Below, piece after piece: positions 33,727 through 44,675 of a DNA stretch of 64,000 nt. Within the stretch, counting starts at the first letter, position 1. The number at the start of each line of letters is the position of its first letter. The notes under the pieces were generated by a model, which was given only the letters and a program-made list of their open reading frames with translations, was not told the DNA's origin and ran no database searches. Position numbers and translations under genes: made by a program. Source of the stretch: Trametes villosa (Eukaryota; Basidiomycota; Agaricomycetes; Polyporales; Polyporaceae); contig PUDQ02000001.1 of the NCBI GenBank assembly GCA_002964805.2, positions 8,642,001 to 8,706,000 of the forward strand, in the 5' to 3' direction.

Positions 33727-34265
33727 ATGGCCGCCGCCCCCGGCATGGTCACCTTCGACGCCATCATGTTCCCCGCCGACGACCGCCCGCCCCACGTCGT
33801 CCCGCTCATGACCAGCGCACTCCCCGCTCCCGGCACCGCGAAGCCGTACCGCTGCGGCCGCATGCAGCACCCAGAGGTCTACATGGACTACATCGCCGAC
33901 CAACTCGGGTCCCAGGCATGGCGCTTCCATGTGTGTCTAATTTCCCAGATTAATCACCGGACCTCATCGCTGATTCGCCGAACCCCACTCACCAGCCCAT
34001 AGAAGCTCTGGACGGCATGCTCCAGGGGTTCCCGGCGCCCTACATCGCCTTCTACCCCGTCGTCTCGCGCGATGGCATGCCGTTCCCTGTGAACAAGTGC
34101 ATTCGCGAGATTCAGGGCGACAAGTTCGTCGAGGCCAAGGCGTGGCGGGGCAACCTCGTCGTGGCCAAGTACAGTGACACGCAGTACTCCACGATGATAG
34201 ACGCCTCGATGGCGGATTTCCCAATCATCAAGAACTACCTCTCCACCCACCTAGCGCCTGCGTAG
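33727..34265 (+). CDS. Small conserved-looking protein of unknown function
   Basis: Not recognised. Start at 33727 (MAAAPGMVTFDAIMFPADDR; the ATG at 33745 is an alternative). Exon 1 contains HPEVYMDYIADQLGSQAWRF. One intron (about 33939-34009) restores SLDGMLQGFPAPYIAFYPVV. Exon 2 continues with NKCIREIQGDKFVEAKAWRG, NLVVAKYSDTQYSTMIDAS and KNYLSTHLAPA, stop 34265. About 150 residues, with no signal peptide and no membrane helix, so likely cytosolic. A TATA box and CT-rich leader suggest strong expression. Codon use is strongly biased to G/C-ending codons, like the highly expressed genes here. Confidence 0.8.
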
Positions 34266-34594
34266 ACTCTAGAGGTCAGCGCCCATCGATCTCGCAATGA
34301 ATCGGGCCTGTGCCCACTCACTATTGTTACCCAGGACCTGGCTCTCGCGGGCGCCATCGCGGCGCTGGCCGACGCGTTGTTACGGTTCAGCATCGCACAC
34401 GGATAGCAGTCGCTTCGCGTTGGACTATGTAGTCGCTCTCTTGTTCTGTACTCAGCAGCGTATAGTACAAGTGTCCGTATAATATCGCCCCTATTGTATA
34501 TCAGGCAATGATCAGATAACGCGTCGAGCAACATGGACCGCGCTGCGGCGGGCGGCGCAAGTCTGGTACGCGCCCCGGCGTGGTACGCACCGCA
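34266..34594. other. Convergent 3' region
   Basis: About 0.33 kb between the stops of the unknown small gene and the MAPR gene. Nothing recognised. Confidence 0.5.
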
Positions 34595-35985
34595 TCAGAG
34601 CTCCTCGCGCTTCGCCTCCTTCGCGCCGTCCGCCTTCGCCTTGCGCTCGCGTTCGAGCGCCGCTTGGGCCTTCTTCGGATCGCAGTGCTCCGGGACGGGG
34701 CTCGCAGGGTCGATCGGGGGGTGCGAGACACGCCCCACCTTGCTGTACTTCTTCGACTCGCCGAAGAACTTCTTCCAGTGCTCGACGCCCTGCGCCACAT
34801 CACCCGACCGAGTCAGTCAGCGCGCGCGGCGACGCGTGGGCGGGCGCCCGGGGAGCCTGGGCCAACGCACCCTCATCTCGCTCTCGCTTAGGCCGCGGAG
34901 GTCATGCGTGAGGTGCGTCTTGAAGCACCCGGTGCCGTACGCTCGCGCGGCATCTCTGCCAGCCCTGCGGTGATGGGACGCAGCCGGGGGGTGAGGGTGA
35001 GCGCCCGTCCTGCACACAGATCGACAAGGCGTCCGGCGCGTGCACGCACATCATATGATAAGAGCCCCCAGGGCCGTAGGTGGCACGGTTGCTGCTCACG
35101 TCGAATACGTCCCCGTCGATCTAGATCGCGCGCACTCATGGTGAGCTTCGCGGGTACACGCACGGCCGCGACACATCGCGACGCAAGCATGACCTACAGC
35201 GATGTACACCGGCCGCTCGGGGTCCGTCCCGTCGTACTGCGTGAGGGAGCCTTCCGAAAAGAGCCGCTGGTTCGTCTGCGAGAAAAGACGCACGCGCCCG
35301 GAGACGACCGTGAGCACGGGCGAAGCGGTGCGCACCGCGCGGCCTGGACGGGTGCGGTCTGAGCACGCCCCCGCCCGAGCCCGCGCAGCGAAGAGCGACT
35401 GACGGGGGCACGCACCGGAATGAACTGCGAGACGCTCGGGAGGTCCATCTCCCACAGGAAGTCGCCCGTGAAGAACTTGCCCGCGAGCACGACGAACAGG
35501 GTCGCGTAGAGAATGAACTTGAGCAGGCCGAGGCAGCCCACCTCCCGCTCCTCGGTCGGGTCAGGCTCCTCGGGCCCCACCTCCTCCCCGCGCGCGAGCT
35601 TCTCCTCGCGCTCCTTCTTGCGCACCAGCCAGTCCGCGTGCGCCTTCTCGCGTTCAGCACGGTACTGCGCGTACCTGGTGCGCCCACAATGGGCCGGGGG
35701 TTCAGCGGCACGTCACGCTGGGCACCGGCGGACGAGCCAAGGCGGCACTCACGCAAGGAAGGGGCGGTTCGCCTGCTTGGTGGACACCTTGCGGGTGGGG
35801 TCCGTAGGGTCTTCTACCTGCGGGTACTCGTCCTTGAGGGGGAAGCCCGCCCAGGGCGACGTGGGCTCGTCGCCGGGGGTCTGAGGGCCCAGTGGCTTGC
35901 CGTCCGGGCCTTTCGGGAAGTCCTTGAGGTTGGCCGGGCGTTTGCGCTTCGGCTTGTCGCCCTCGGGGTTGAGAATCCATGACAT
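34595..35985 (-). CDS. Cytochrome b5-like heme/steroid-binding membrane protein (MAPR family)
   Basis: Membrane protein of the progesterone-receptor-membrane-component/Dap1 type. Start at 35985 (MSWILNPEGDKPKRKRPANL). A Pro-rich hydrophilic N-terminus (WAGFPLKDEYPQVEDPTDPT) is followed by the basic/acidic stretch EREKAHADWLVRKKEREEK, a membrane helix (LLKFILYATLFVVLAGKFF), then the b5-like fold: FSEGSLTQYDGTDPERPVYI, an intron, DGDVFDVSSNRATYGPGGSY, an intron, AGRDAARAYGTGCFKTHLTH, DLRGLSESE. The tail (VEHWKKFFGESKKYSKVGRV) ends at 34595. The order helix then b5 domain matches the larger fungal members rather than Dap1. About 300 residues. Tyr in the GGSYH motif and in the preceding strand fits Tyr-ligated heme binding, not proven. 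Confidence 0.88.
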
Positions 35986-37324
35986 TCTAGCACTTAGCAC
36001 TGCAGGAGATGATTTGTGTGTCCAGCAGAAGCGGGCCGCAGAGCAGAAGAGAGGCTGATAGCGAGGCAGACGGCTGCACAGTGCAGAGTGTCGGCAGTGT
36101 GAGAAGGAAACGTTGTCCACTCAGCTGCGGCGGGTTGGTGAGAGTTTGGTCGTGCGACACAGCAAATGCGATAACGCCCGCTTGACGCTGAAGGCGACGC
36201 CGGCCAGGGGCAGTCAGTTCAATTCGTGTGTAGAGTACACACCGCGGTCATGCGCGTGAGGCTCGAGCAACGACGTCAGGCAGATCGCGAGAGCCGCCAC
36301 GTATACATTGTCGCATTGCCAAATTCGGATGCGCGCATCTCTTCCCACTTCCTCGAAGTCGTTCATGATGGCGCTAGCGCAGTCCGCGAACGCTGCTCGT
36401 GTCTTAAGTTTATATTATTTGCACCCCACCTCGCCTAGCACCTTTAGCTCATGACCTGCATGAACGACCGCGTTGCAAGGCTGCCCATCGGACCGATGCC
36501 CCGCGGACGCAGCCTGCATTTTCAGAGAAACCCGCACGCAATCGCGGGCGTTCTGATGCTCCCAAGCGCCTGCGCGATAAATTACGCTCGAAACCCAAAG
36601 CATCCCCATCCGCCCCTCGTCCTCGGGCGGGACGTGCATCCCATATCGGAGCCACGACCCGCCAAGGCGGCCAGAGGCGGCCCATCGCTGATCATCCCGA
36701 TGTTCCCCAAGATCCGGCAGGTTGCCTGACCAGGCACTCGCGCAACGTTCTCGCTCCTGAGACAAGTTCCAACCCAGCGACGGGCGGCGAGCAGCGCGGT
36801 CCACACGGTTGTCCGAACTTCGAACGACATGGGAGTACACGAGAACGAGCCATGTATTAGGATGCTGGGGAGCATGATGGGACGTCTGCATTAGTGAGTA
36901 TCACCAGTACTAAGGTATAATAGATCGTACATGTTCTTGTGGATAAGAAAAATTGTAAGAGTATGAGCGGACTATGGGATGTGGAGAGACGGAGAAAAGG
37001 GAGGAATTGCAAGAGAAGCGAGAGATAGGACCGAGCCCAATAGAAAAGAAGTGTGGAGAGATGTAGATGACGATGAGCGATGATTAGTGAACGATGGACC
37101 CGCCCGGATGACAAGACGAAGACGAATGTGTATGTGCGAGAGAGGACGACACAAAGCGAGCGACGACCACGAGGAGACTGTTGTGTGACGACATAAATAT
37201 GAGCGTGGGATGCATGGAGAGGCATGTATGTGGGGCAAAGACTGACATGAGCATAAGATATCAAGCGCGCGCGGTGAGATGCATAGAGGCGTCGACCAGG
37301 AACAACGAGGAGGGGCTAGCCCTG
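35986..37324. other. Intergenic region between MAPR gene and RGS gene
   Basis: About 1.3 kb. It contains the MAPR promoter at the left and, from about 36,890 to 37,290, a stretch that is strongly purine-rich on the plus strand (CT-rich on the minus strand). That stretch fits the 3' UTR of the RGS gene. Minus-strand frames at 36415-36891 and 36857-37264 are unrecognised and not reported as genes. Confidence 0.5.
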
Positions 37325-39456
37325 TCATCGCTGCTCAGTGGCACCCGCCGTACGCTCCTGGACCGCCGCTCTTTGTGATATCGTGACGTATGCTCCGCCA
37401 ACTTCTTCCTCTCCTGACGAGAGCCCAGGCGGTACTGATGGTGTCGACGCGCTGGAGGCCATCAAGGGGAAGTCCGCGAGAGGGCCATCGTCGTCCTCGA
37501 CGAGCTTCACCTTCAGCGCCAAGAATTTTGGTGTCTTGATGAACTACGGCGGACGTCAGTAACAGCACCTTCGGAGGTCGCAGGACGCGCGTACCTTGGG
37601 CACCGAATCGGTCGCCATTAACCGGAAGACATGCGTCTGGATACGCTCATACAGACGGATCATCGTCTGCAGCTGAGTCGCGTTGAAGTGGTTCGCCTGC
37701 TCGAGGTCGACGTGGCCCTGGAACGACTTGCCGGTCATGCTCTGGATGACCTCGCTGAGGTACGCCGAGAGCTCGTTACGGAGGCCGTGGTCGATGTTCA
37801 GCTCGCTCTGACTGGAGGGTGCCAAGTACGTGTTGTAGATGACGAAGGCCTTCTGGATGAGGGCCTCGTGGTGCCTCTCCATGGCGAGTTGGCCTGGCGT
37901 CGCCTTCTGCCCTGCCCGTGCCGGAGGAGGGTTCGCAGCGATGGCGCTGGAAGTCGTTGAGAACGACTTCTTGAAGTCCTGGACGTCAAGGTAGAACGAC
38001 AGGTTCTCCTCGCAGAAGTTGCTCCGCAAGAAGTCCCGGAAGAGCTGGCGCAGCTGGGGCTCCTCCATGATGAACCGCAGACGATCCGTGTTCGACTCCT
38101 TCTGCCCCTTCTTGTCCGGATCGTAGCTGGCGTTGAGCTTCTCGGTCATCGAGATGCGCCGGTGGATCTTGGCGTCGCTCGTGTTGGCACCCTCCGTCGT
38201 CGCGTTGTCGACGCTGCGGTCCTCAGAGGCACGCGCGTTGCCGGCGACGTTCGCCGCAGAGCTGTTGGGGGAAGCTCGCACGCCGTCCGGCATGTCCCAC
38301 CGCGCGAGTCGACGACCCTCCTCCGTAACCTTGTAAATGGCCTTCGCGGTGCAGCGGAACTCTCCGTGTTGCTAGAGGAGGTCGTGTGAGCGAGACCTAA
38401 AAACAAACCGTAGAGACGACATACCGCGATTGAGGAGTTCGCACCACCAGCGGCACCGCGCACGGTGAAGATGATGGCGGAGTCGTTGTTCTTCCGCTTA
38501 TCGGAGACGAGGGTTATGAGGCCGAACCGCACGAACTGGGCAGCCATCTCCGCCGCCTCCTCTCTGCCGATGACCGAGGTGAAGTCGCACAGCCACTCCA
38601 ATGCTGTTACCGCAGCGAAGCAGTTCTTGTGGTTGACCGTCGCCTTGCCCGCACCCTTCTCCGCGACGTCCATCAACGCAACGCCCTTCGACCTCTCGTG
38701 GTACTTCTGGAACGCATCCATGGTCTCGATAAACTCCGGCGGGTAGTTGGGTTGGCGCCCAACAAAGCGACGGAAGAGGGCGGTTATCGCGGAGTGAGAG
38801 ACGATGATCTCATCGTCGACTGACCGCCGCTCGAGATGGAGAAGCTTCATGCAGATGGGTTGTGAGGAGAAGACGTGAGCGAGGTGGTCGCCGTTGATAC
38901 CGTTCTTGCTCATGAACCGCTCGAGAACGTGGAGCCCCTTGGGCGTCAACACGTAAACACCACGCTCCTTGAAGAGGTTGGAGCCGGGATCCGCAGCGTT
39001 CTCGATGAGCCGTGCGTCCATGAACTGCTGGCACATCGCCTTCGCCATATCGCGGGTCATGGAGAACGTCGTGGTCGTGGTAGTCGTGACGATACGGGAG
39101 GGTTCTCGGGGATCAGGCCCACGGTTGGATTGGGAGAACTTGAGCGATGCCAGGTTCCGTGCTGCGTCGTCTCTGCAGCAAGCACGTTGTGATATGGGCA
39201 TGGGGCAATGTTGAAGCAAAGGAATAGACATACGTTGTGAAGGAGTTGGGGAAGCTGCGGAAATACTGCCTGTTGGTGTTGAGCTCCAGCGAGACGATGA
39301 GGGTCGCAAACAGATCCAACGTGTCCTTGAGATTACGCTACTGTCAGTGGCGCATAATGGAATGAGGACTGTGCAACGCACCTTGAGGAAGGGTCTGCCG
39401 CGTTTTGTCGTCTTCATCATGTGCGACGAATTCGCCGATGGCGCTTCCTGAGGCAT
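37325..39456 (-). CDS. Regulator of G-protein signalling with DEP domain (FlbA/Sst2/Crg1 type)
   Basis: GTPase-activating protein for a G-alpha subunit, a negative regulator of pheromone or growth signalling. Start at 39456 (MPQEAPSANSSHMMKTTKRG), an intron, DTLDLFATLIVSLELNTNRQ, an intron, then a DEP-rich region (MAKAMCQQFMDARLIENAAD, GVYVLTPKGLHVLERFMSKN, and later LEWLCDFTSVIGREEAAEMA, AAQFVRFGLITLVSDKRK). After a Ser/Asn-rich linker comes the RGS domain (RLRFIMEEPQLRQLFRDFLR, SNFCEENLSFYLDVQDFKKS, LIQKAFVIYNTYLAPSSQSE, ANHFNATQLQTMIRLYERIQ). The last exon FIKTPKFLALKVKLVEDDDG ends at 37325. The arrangement matches FlbA/Sst2. About 640 residues. Confidence 0.92.
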
Positions 39457-42244
39457 GGCAGCGGACGGAGAAGGGGGAAGTAAAAGAGAGCGAAAAAGAC
39501 GAGACTAGAGACGGTTTAAAATGAAGAGGATGCAAGAAGACGGCGGGCGGGAGGAGGAGGTCGGGGGAGAAGGCGAAGATGAGGACGGACGGTGACAAGA
39601 GGCGAGGCGGGCGCCTGGGCGAAACCCGTTGACAACCCAGCTTTTCGACCTGAATTCCCACGTGCCGACGCCTGTTCCAGACACGCGAAACAGGGCCGTC
39701 GGCCAAAAATTCCTTCATTTAGTCGTTTTGGACATGCCGCCCCTCCCACACGCCCGGCGCGCGCCCCGGCTCGAAACAACTCCCATTTTTTCGCCGCCGC
39801 CTCACGACGCCCCGCCACGCCCCCGCCGCAGCCCCCCGGCTGTGCCCCGACCTGAGCCAGGCCTGCCAGCTCCCGCCGGCCCAGCGCTGCCCGCTCCGCC
39901 GAGCGTCGAGCACGCCCCGCCCCCTTACGTTTCGACGACGCAACCTCGGACATGCTCGTTACCAGGGTGCTCAGTCGGGCCCGCTCGCATCACTGCACTA
40001 CCCTCTTGCCGTCGACTGCTCGCCGACATGAGGCTGCCTGCACTCCCCAAAACGCCATTGTCCCAGCGGCCTCCGCTTCCGTTCCCGAATCAGCCGGCCA
40101 ATCAATGACCATCAATCGCCCCTTTCCAGGCAACATACGCCAAGCGCCTGGCTTAGTCAGCCTTCTTCTCGGTCCGTACTTTCTGCGCAGGCACCGGCGT
40201 TCAACGCTACTTCGACGAGCTCTCTCATGTCTGCGCACAGGCTCTCGACCTCTCCCACAAGTCTTGTCGTCATCTGGGCTCTGCAAGCAATACGTCTTAC
40301 CTCGTGCCTGCTGCTGTTTGAACGCCGTCTTGTGGGCGCCGGCGCGGTGATGTGACGAATGCACGGCGGCCATGGGTCTGAACACCCCGCGCGGAGCGGG
40401 CTTCAAACTCTGAGCGCTCTGACTCGTTTCGTATACACACCCGGTTTGGGCCACTTCCCAAACCTGGCAGCGTGGGCGTCGGTCGCAGTGTTTCAGATGT
40501 CAGACACCCGTCGTGGCGCTCCTCCAAGCGTGACCTGTACATGGCGACCGCTTCCCGGGCCCGCCCCGCCCTGCACGCTGCCGCCTTGCACAAGTGCGAC
40601 GCCCCGCGGCATAAAAGGTTTGCGGTACGTGGTCCTACGTACAGCCTGTCATTTGCGCTCCCACCGGATCGACAGCAGGGAGAGTCGAGATGATCATTCG
40701 ATTTACCTCCGTCCTCCGCCGCTCCGTAGTGCGCATGCTGGCCATGCTGGCATGACATCGTGTCTCCTTGTTTTAACCGACCACGCGACAACTGCTGCGA
40801 TATTGCCATGCGTCGGGAGTCTCGGCCTCGACCGCACTCCAAGACCATGAGCCTTACTGGACTGCTCGAGGTGCGTCAACGACGTCCACTTACACGTTTT
40901 CGCTCTAGTCGACGGTCTCCGTGTGCTTCCGGCTGCGGCTCATACTCGCTGCGCGGTGTACGCCGAGCTCACATAGCGCTGTTCCCAGGTTCTCCCGTGG
41001 CGCATCGCTCTGTAGATGCCTATCAACACGCAGCGACGCTGTTCGCGGCGTGGTGACCGCGGGGCCGACTTCTGGTCTTCCGAACCGTATGGTCGTCCAC
41101 AGATGCGCGGCGCGCTCCGAGGAGCTAAGTTCAACAGTAACGTAAATAACAACTCGAGGCGCTGTGCTTGACACACAACTGCGTGCCTCGTTCTCTCTTC
41201 CCATCCGCGGCGCCCGGTAGCTTTAGAACACCCGTCGTGGCCGCCGCGAAAGGTGCGTGCTCGTGCTGCTGCTCGTGGTCCGAACACTGACATGTTACCA
41301 AGTTTGGTCCGCAGCACCGTGGTGGCGTCGCTCGCTTTCATTTCGAGCACGGGCTCCCGGCCTCCTACTCGCTTCCTCGCTCTCACGCAATTCACGGAGC
41401 TCCCTTCAGGAACCCGCATCTGGACGACCCTTTTTTTCCCCTAATGCCCGGCCTCCTGGGATTTAGAATCCGCCCCTCGGCGTGCCCTCGATCGGGGAGC
41501 GTTGCGCTACGTTCAGTTCTCCCGGCGGCAACCAGGCGTCTCTTTCCACACCTGTCCGTCGCGGGAGCTGCTTATGAACACAGATATGAACAGTCCATTC
41601 TCACCTACACGGCCGCCTCCAGTGTGTCTGCACAGCATCTGCGATGCTGGGACGCTTTGGCAGTATTCGAGCACGGCGAATGAACCGCCAACCGTTATGA
41701 ACGCCTTGCGCTGATCATTGCGCCCGGATCGCCCTCCCGAGATGCATCCTCTTGAACGATGGCCCGCCGCAACGATCGGGTTTAATCGTGCAGCTCAGCG
41801 CTCGATCCTTTGCCTGTCTCAGCGCAAGGCTGAGTGTTTCCCAAGTCCGCGCACACATGCCCCGACACGCGCCCTGCGTTGACCGAAACGTGCATGCGTG
41901 CCGTCTGTCCAAGGATGCGTGCATTCCCCCGCTTGTAATGTGTACGTAGGTCGACGCTGCCTCAATGCACATGTCAATGTGGAACGATCGTACGCGCGGG
42001 GGCTTTAGGCTGAGAACGGGAAGCATCGCTCGTCTCGGAGTAGATCTATCTTGCGGTGATCTGAGTACACGAGATTGGGATCGTCGTAGGTTGTGACCTG
42101 CTCAAGTACAGATGAATGCGGGGTGTGACGCCCCTGTTCGGGACGAATGCGTGGGGCGTGGTGGAGTTCGTTCTTGTTACTGCGTGTCACACTGGGTCAC
42201 AGAGGACGACGCGTCCTTGGCGCTGGACGCGACGCGACGCGACG
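39457..42244. other. Long intergenic region without a supported gene
   Basis: About 2.8 kb, the longest gap in the conserved part. The left 0.5 kb is the RGS promoter and leader. The rest has several mid-length open frames on both strands (for example 39952-40350 plus, 40359-40850 plus, 40940-41419 minus) but none gives a recognisable protein or a coherent exon series. It could hold a non-coding RNA gene, a long promoter or a fast-evolving gene. Confidence 0.45.
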
Positions 42245-43645
42245 ATGAGCTCCTCCAACATCAATGTAAGCATTTACTTGTAGAGCTCTCGTATCTGAGC
42301 AAAGGCCCCTTAATCTAACGTGCGAATAGGATCCTAATGCGATTAAGGCGCTCCTTGACCAGCTGAGGTCGTCAGAAGCGTGGCAGAACGCCGTGAATGC
42401 CAACGCCGCGGTGGCAGCTCAGGCTTCCCAGCCTGCCCTCGCGGCGAGTACTGCACCCGCCGCGCAAGACGCCATCCCTGCGACGGGGCGCACGGCCAGC
42501 GCATTGTCGCCCCCAAACGCGCTGCAGACACCGCATGACGGCCCCCACGGCGCCGTAGCACCACCCTCCCAAGCCAGCGGTTCCTCGGGCTCGAACGCTC
42601 ATTCGACGGTCGCGTCCCTGCTATCGCAGCTGCAGACATCCAGCAGCCTCGCTGCGGTGGTAGCGGGCTCGAGCACCGGCAGCGCGCCGATAGCGAGGCC
42701 TAGGCCACCGCCTCCTGCTGGAAGCTCCGACTTTCCCGGTCCGGACGCGGCGGCGCTCCTCAGCAGCACGGGCACGGGAGCGGGCACGAGCCCGCACATG
42801 GACACGGACGAGGGCCCGGTGCCGACCCCCGCGCCGAGGCAGGATTTGCGAGCATGCACGTTCCAGCAGGCACTCCCGCACCTCGCGCGACTCTCCGCTG
42901 ACGAGGGCTTTCTCAAGGCGTTAGCCGCTGTGCGTCCGCGGATTTTCTTCCATTCCATACGGTCCGAACTGAGCACTGACGTCGACGTATGTCAGATGAA
43001 AGCGGAGCAGGCTGATTTGGAGCGGCAGCTGTGGAGGGAGCGCCGCGACATTCAGCGGAAACACGAAGAGAAGGTCAACACTGCACGCACCAAGTGAGTT
43101 GACAGGCACGGCCACGGCCTTCCCTCCCGCGCGCAGGGCATGGAAGGCGTTAACTCCAGACACCGCCGCTGACAGCAACATTTGCGCATTGCATCTGCAG
43201 AGCCAGCATCATCGGGGCTGGACTGACACCATATGAGGCCGATGTACGCCTGGGCTCTCCCCTCGTTGTCCGCGCAGATCATCCGTCTGATTATGCTTCC
43301 CCGCGCACACATTGCTGCAGGCATCGACAGATTCCTTCCGCGCAGAACTGCTCAGGTTCGACCGCGACCGCGTCCTGCCCGCGTGGGACGGCCTGCTGTC
43401 GAAGCAGCAGGCCGCGCTGGAGTCGCTAGGCGTCCCGGCAATGTTCCCCACCTCGCAGGCAGAAGACAGAGAGGTGCGGTGTGGGCGTCTTCGTGCGTTC
43501 TATTGATTGGTGCTGATAGTGCGACGAATCACGATGGGGTCGGTGACCGCACGGGCTTGCTTTGCAGCGCCAGCAAGAAGTCATGCAGGTGCTGGGCCGC
43601 CTCGTCGACACGAAGAGCCCCCTCTCGCCAGGTGCTGATGGATAA
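42245..43645 (+). CDS. Protein of unknown function with low-complexity middle and charged helical C-terminal part
   Basis: Not assigned to a known family. The tiny first exon MSSSNIN (start 42245) joins to DPNAIKALLDQLRSSEAWQN. Then comes a long Ala/Ser/Pro-rich low-complexity region (about residues 35-150). A structured part follows: LRACTFQQALPHLARLSADE, FLKALAAVRPRIFFHSIRS, QADLERQLWRERRDIQRKHE (a likely coiled coil), an intron, ASIIGAGLTPYEAD, an intron, SFRAELLRFDRDRVLPAWDG, LLSKQQAALESLGVPAMFPT, an intron, RQQEVMQVLGRLVD and stop at 43645. About 355 residues. No signal peptide or membrane helix. All introns keep the frame and the C-terminal block looks conserved, so the gene is probably real. 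Confidence 0.78.
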
Positions 43646-44675
43646 CGAGGGGAGTGGGGGAATGCCGGCAGTGGAAGCATTGCTCATGATCAGGCAATTA
43701 TCGGGTTGCCCGGCGGTAATAGAATCAATGTTGCAGCGCAGTTGCCCCTGGCCGCCTACTCCGAAGACCCCGGACGCCCAAAGGAAATGGGACGCCTCCT
43801 GATCCTCTTGTTCGCCGCACCCTCCCGCGGCTTCGGTGTCGGGGCGATTCGAAAGCGTCTCATATCATTTTACTCTAGTGCAGCCAAGGAGTGCAACTCT
43901 AAACACTAACGTCTTGATGGATTTTCGTGGCTCTGCTAAGGTTAGCGCACAGCGCTGCGCTCCATGGGGTGGTGTCGAGCTCCCGCACCATCACGGTGAT
44001 ATGGGCGATCCGGCGATGTCCAGTTATAACCCCGAGACGAGGTGCGAAACGCGCGCGCACTCGTCTGAGTCCATCGTGCGAGCTCAGACGTTGTATTTCT
44101 GCGCGAGAGGCGCCGTGCGCCTGTAGAACGCGCTGGCGGACGCCTCGGAGGCGGAGAGGATCCACATGGCATGACGGCTAGCGCGTGCGGCGCCGACGGG
44201 ACGTCTTGTGTGGGCGCATGCTATCTGGAGATCTGAGGGCGCAACGCCACCGCGGCGGATCTAGACAATTTAGGGAAAAGCCGTGAAGAGAAGCGGGGAA
44301 GCGGACAGGAACGATGCGCGCGCTGGCCCAAGTGCGTCTGCTCGTCTGCCTAGCTGGCTGCACGTCGCGCGCGCCGCTGTGGCCCGCTCGCACGCGCGAC
44401 GTGGGTCGGGCGCAGGCCGGGAGGAGGCGGGAAAAGGGGGAATGCGATAAGTGGATGGGAGGAGGAATTAAGCGAGCGCACAAAAAGGCAGGAACAGGTG
44501 ATCGCACCGAGTGGCCGCGCTGCTGTCTGAGTCTTTACCGAGCCAACTGCCCTGGTCACGTACGGCAGCGTCGCCGGATGCGCCCCTCTCTCCGCTCTCC
44601 TCATGCACGCTAGGTGCAGAGTATCTGCCCCACACCCTATTATCCCCTCCTAGTCTCCCCGCCCGCACGCACACG
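43646..44675. other. Intergenic region, with a possible C-terminal gene remnant on the minus strand
   Basis: About 1 kb: 3' UTR of the unknown gene and promoter of the hydrolase-fold gene. On the minus strand at about 44083-44175, after a possible TAG acceptor, the frame reads MWILSASEASASAFYRRTAP and continues LAQKYNV to a stop. This looks like a real protein end, but no upstream exon could be joined to it. Confidence 0.4.

Noticed and set aside
39952..41444. Series of plus-strand frames that might form a spliced gene
   Set aside because: No join gives a coherent protein; residues are typical of random GC-rich sequence.
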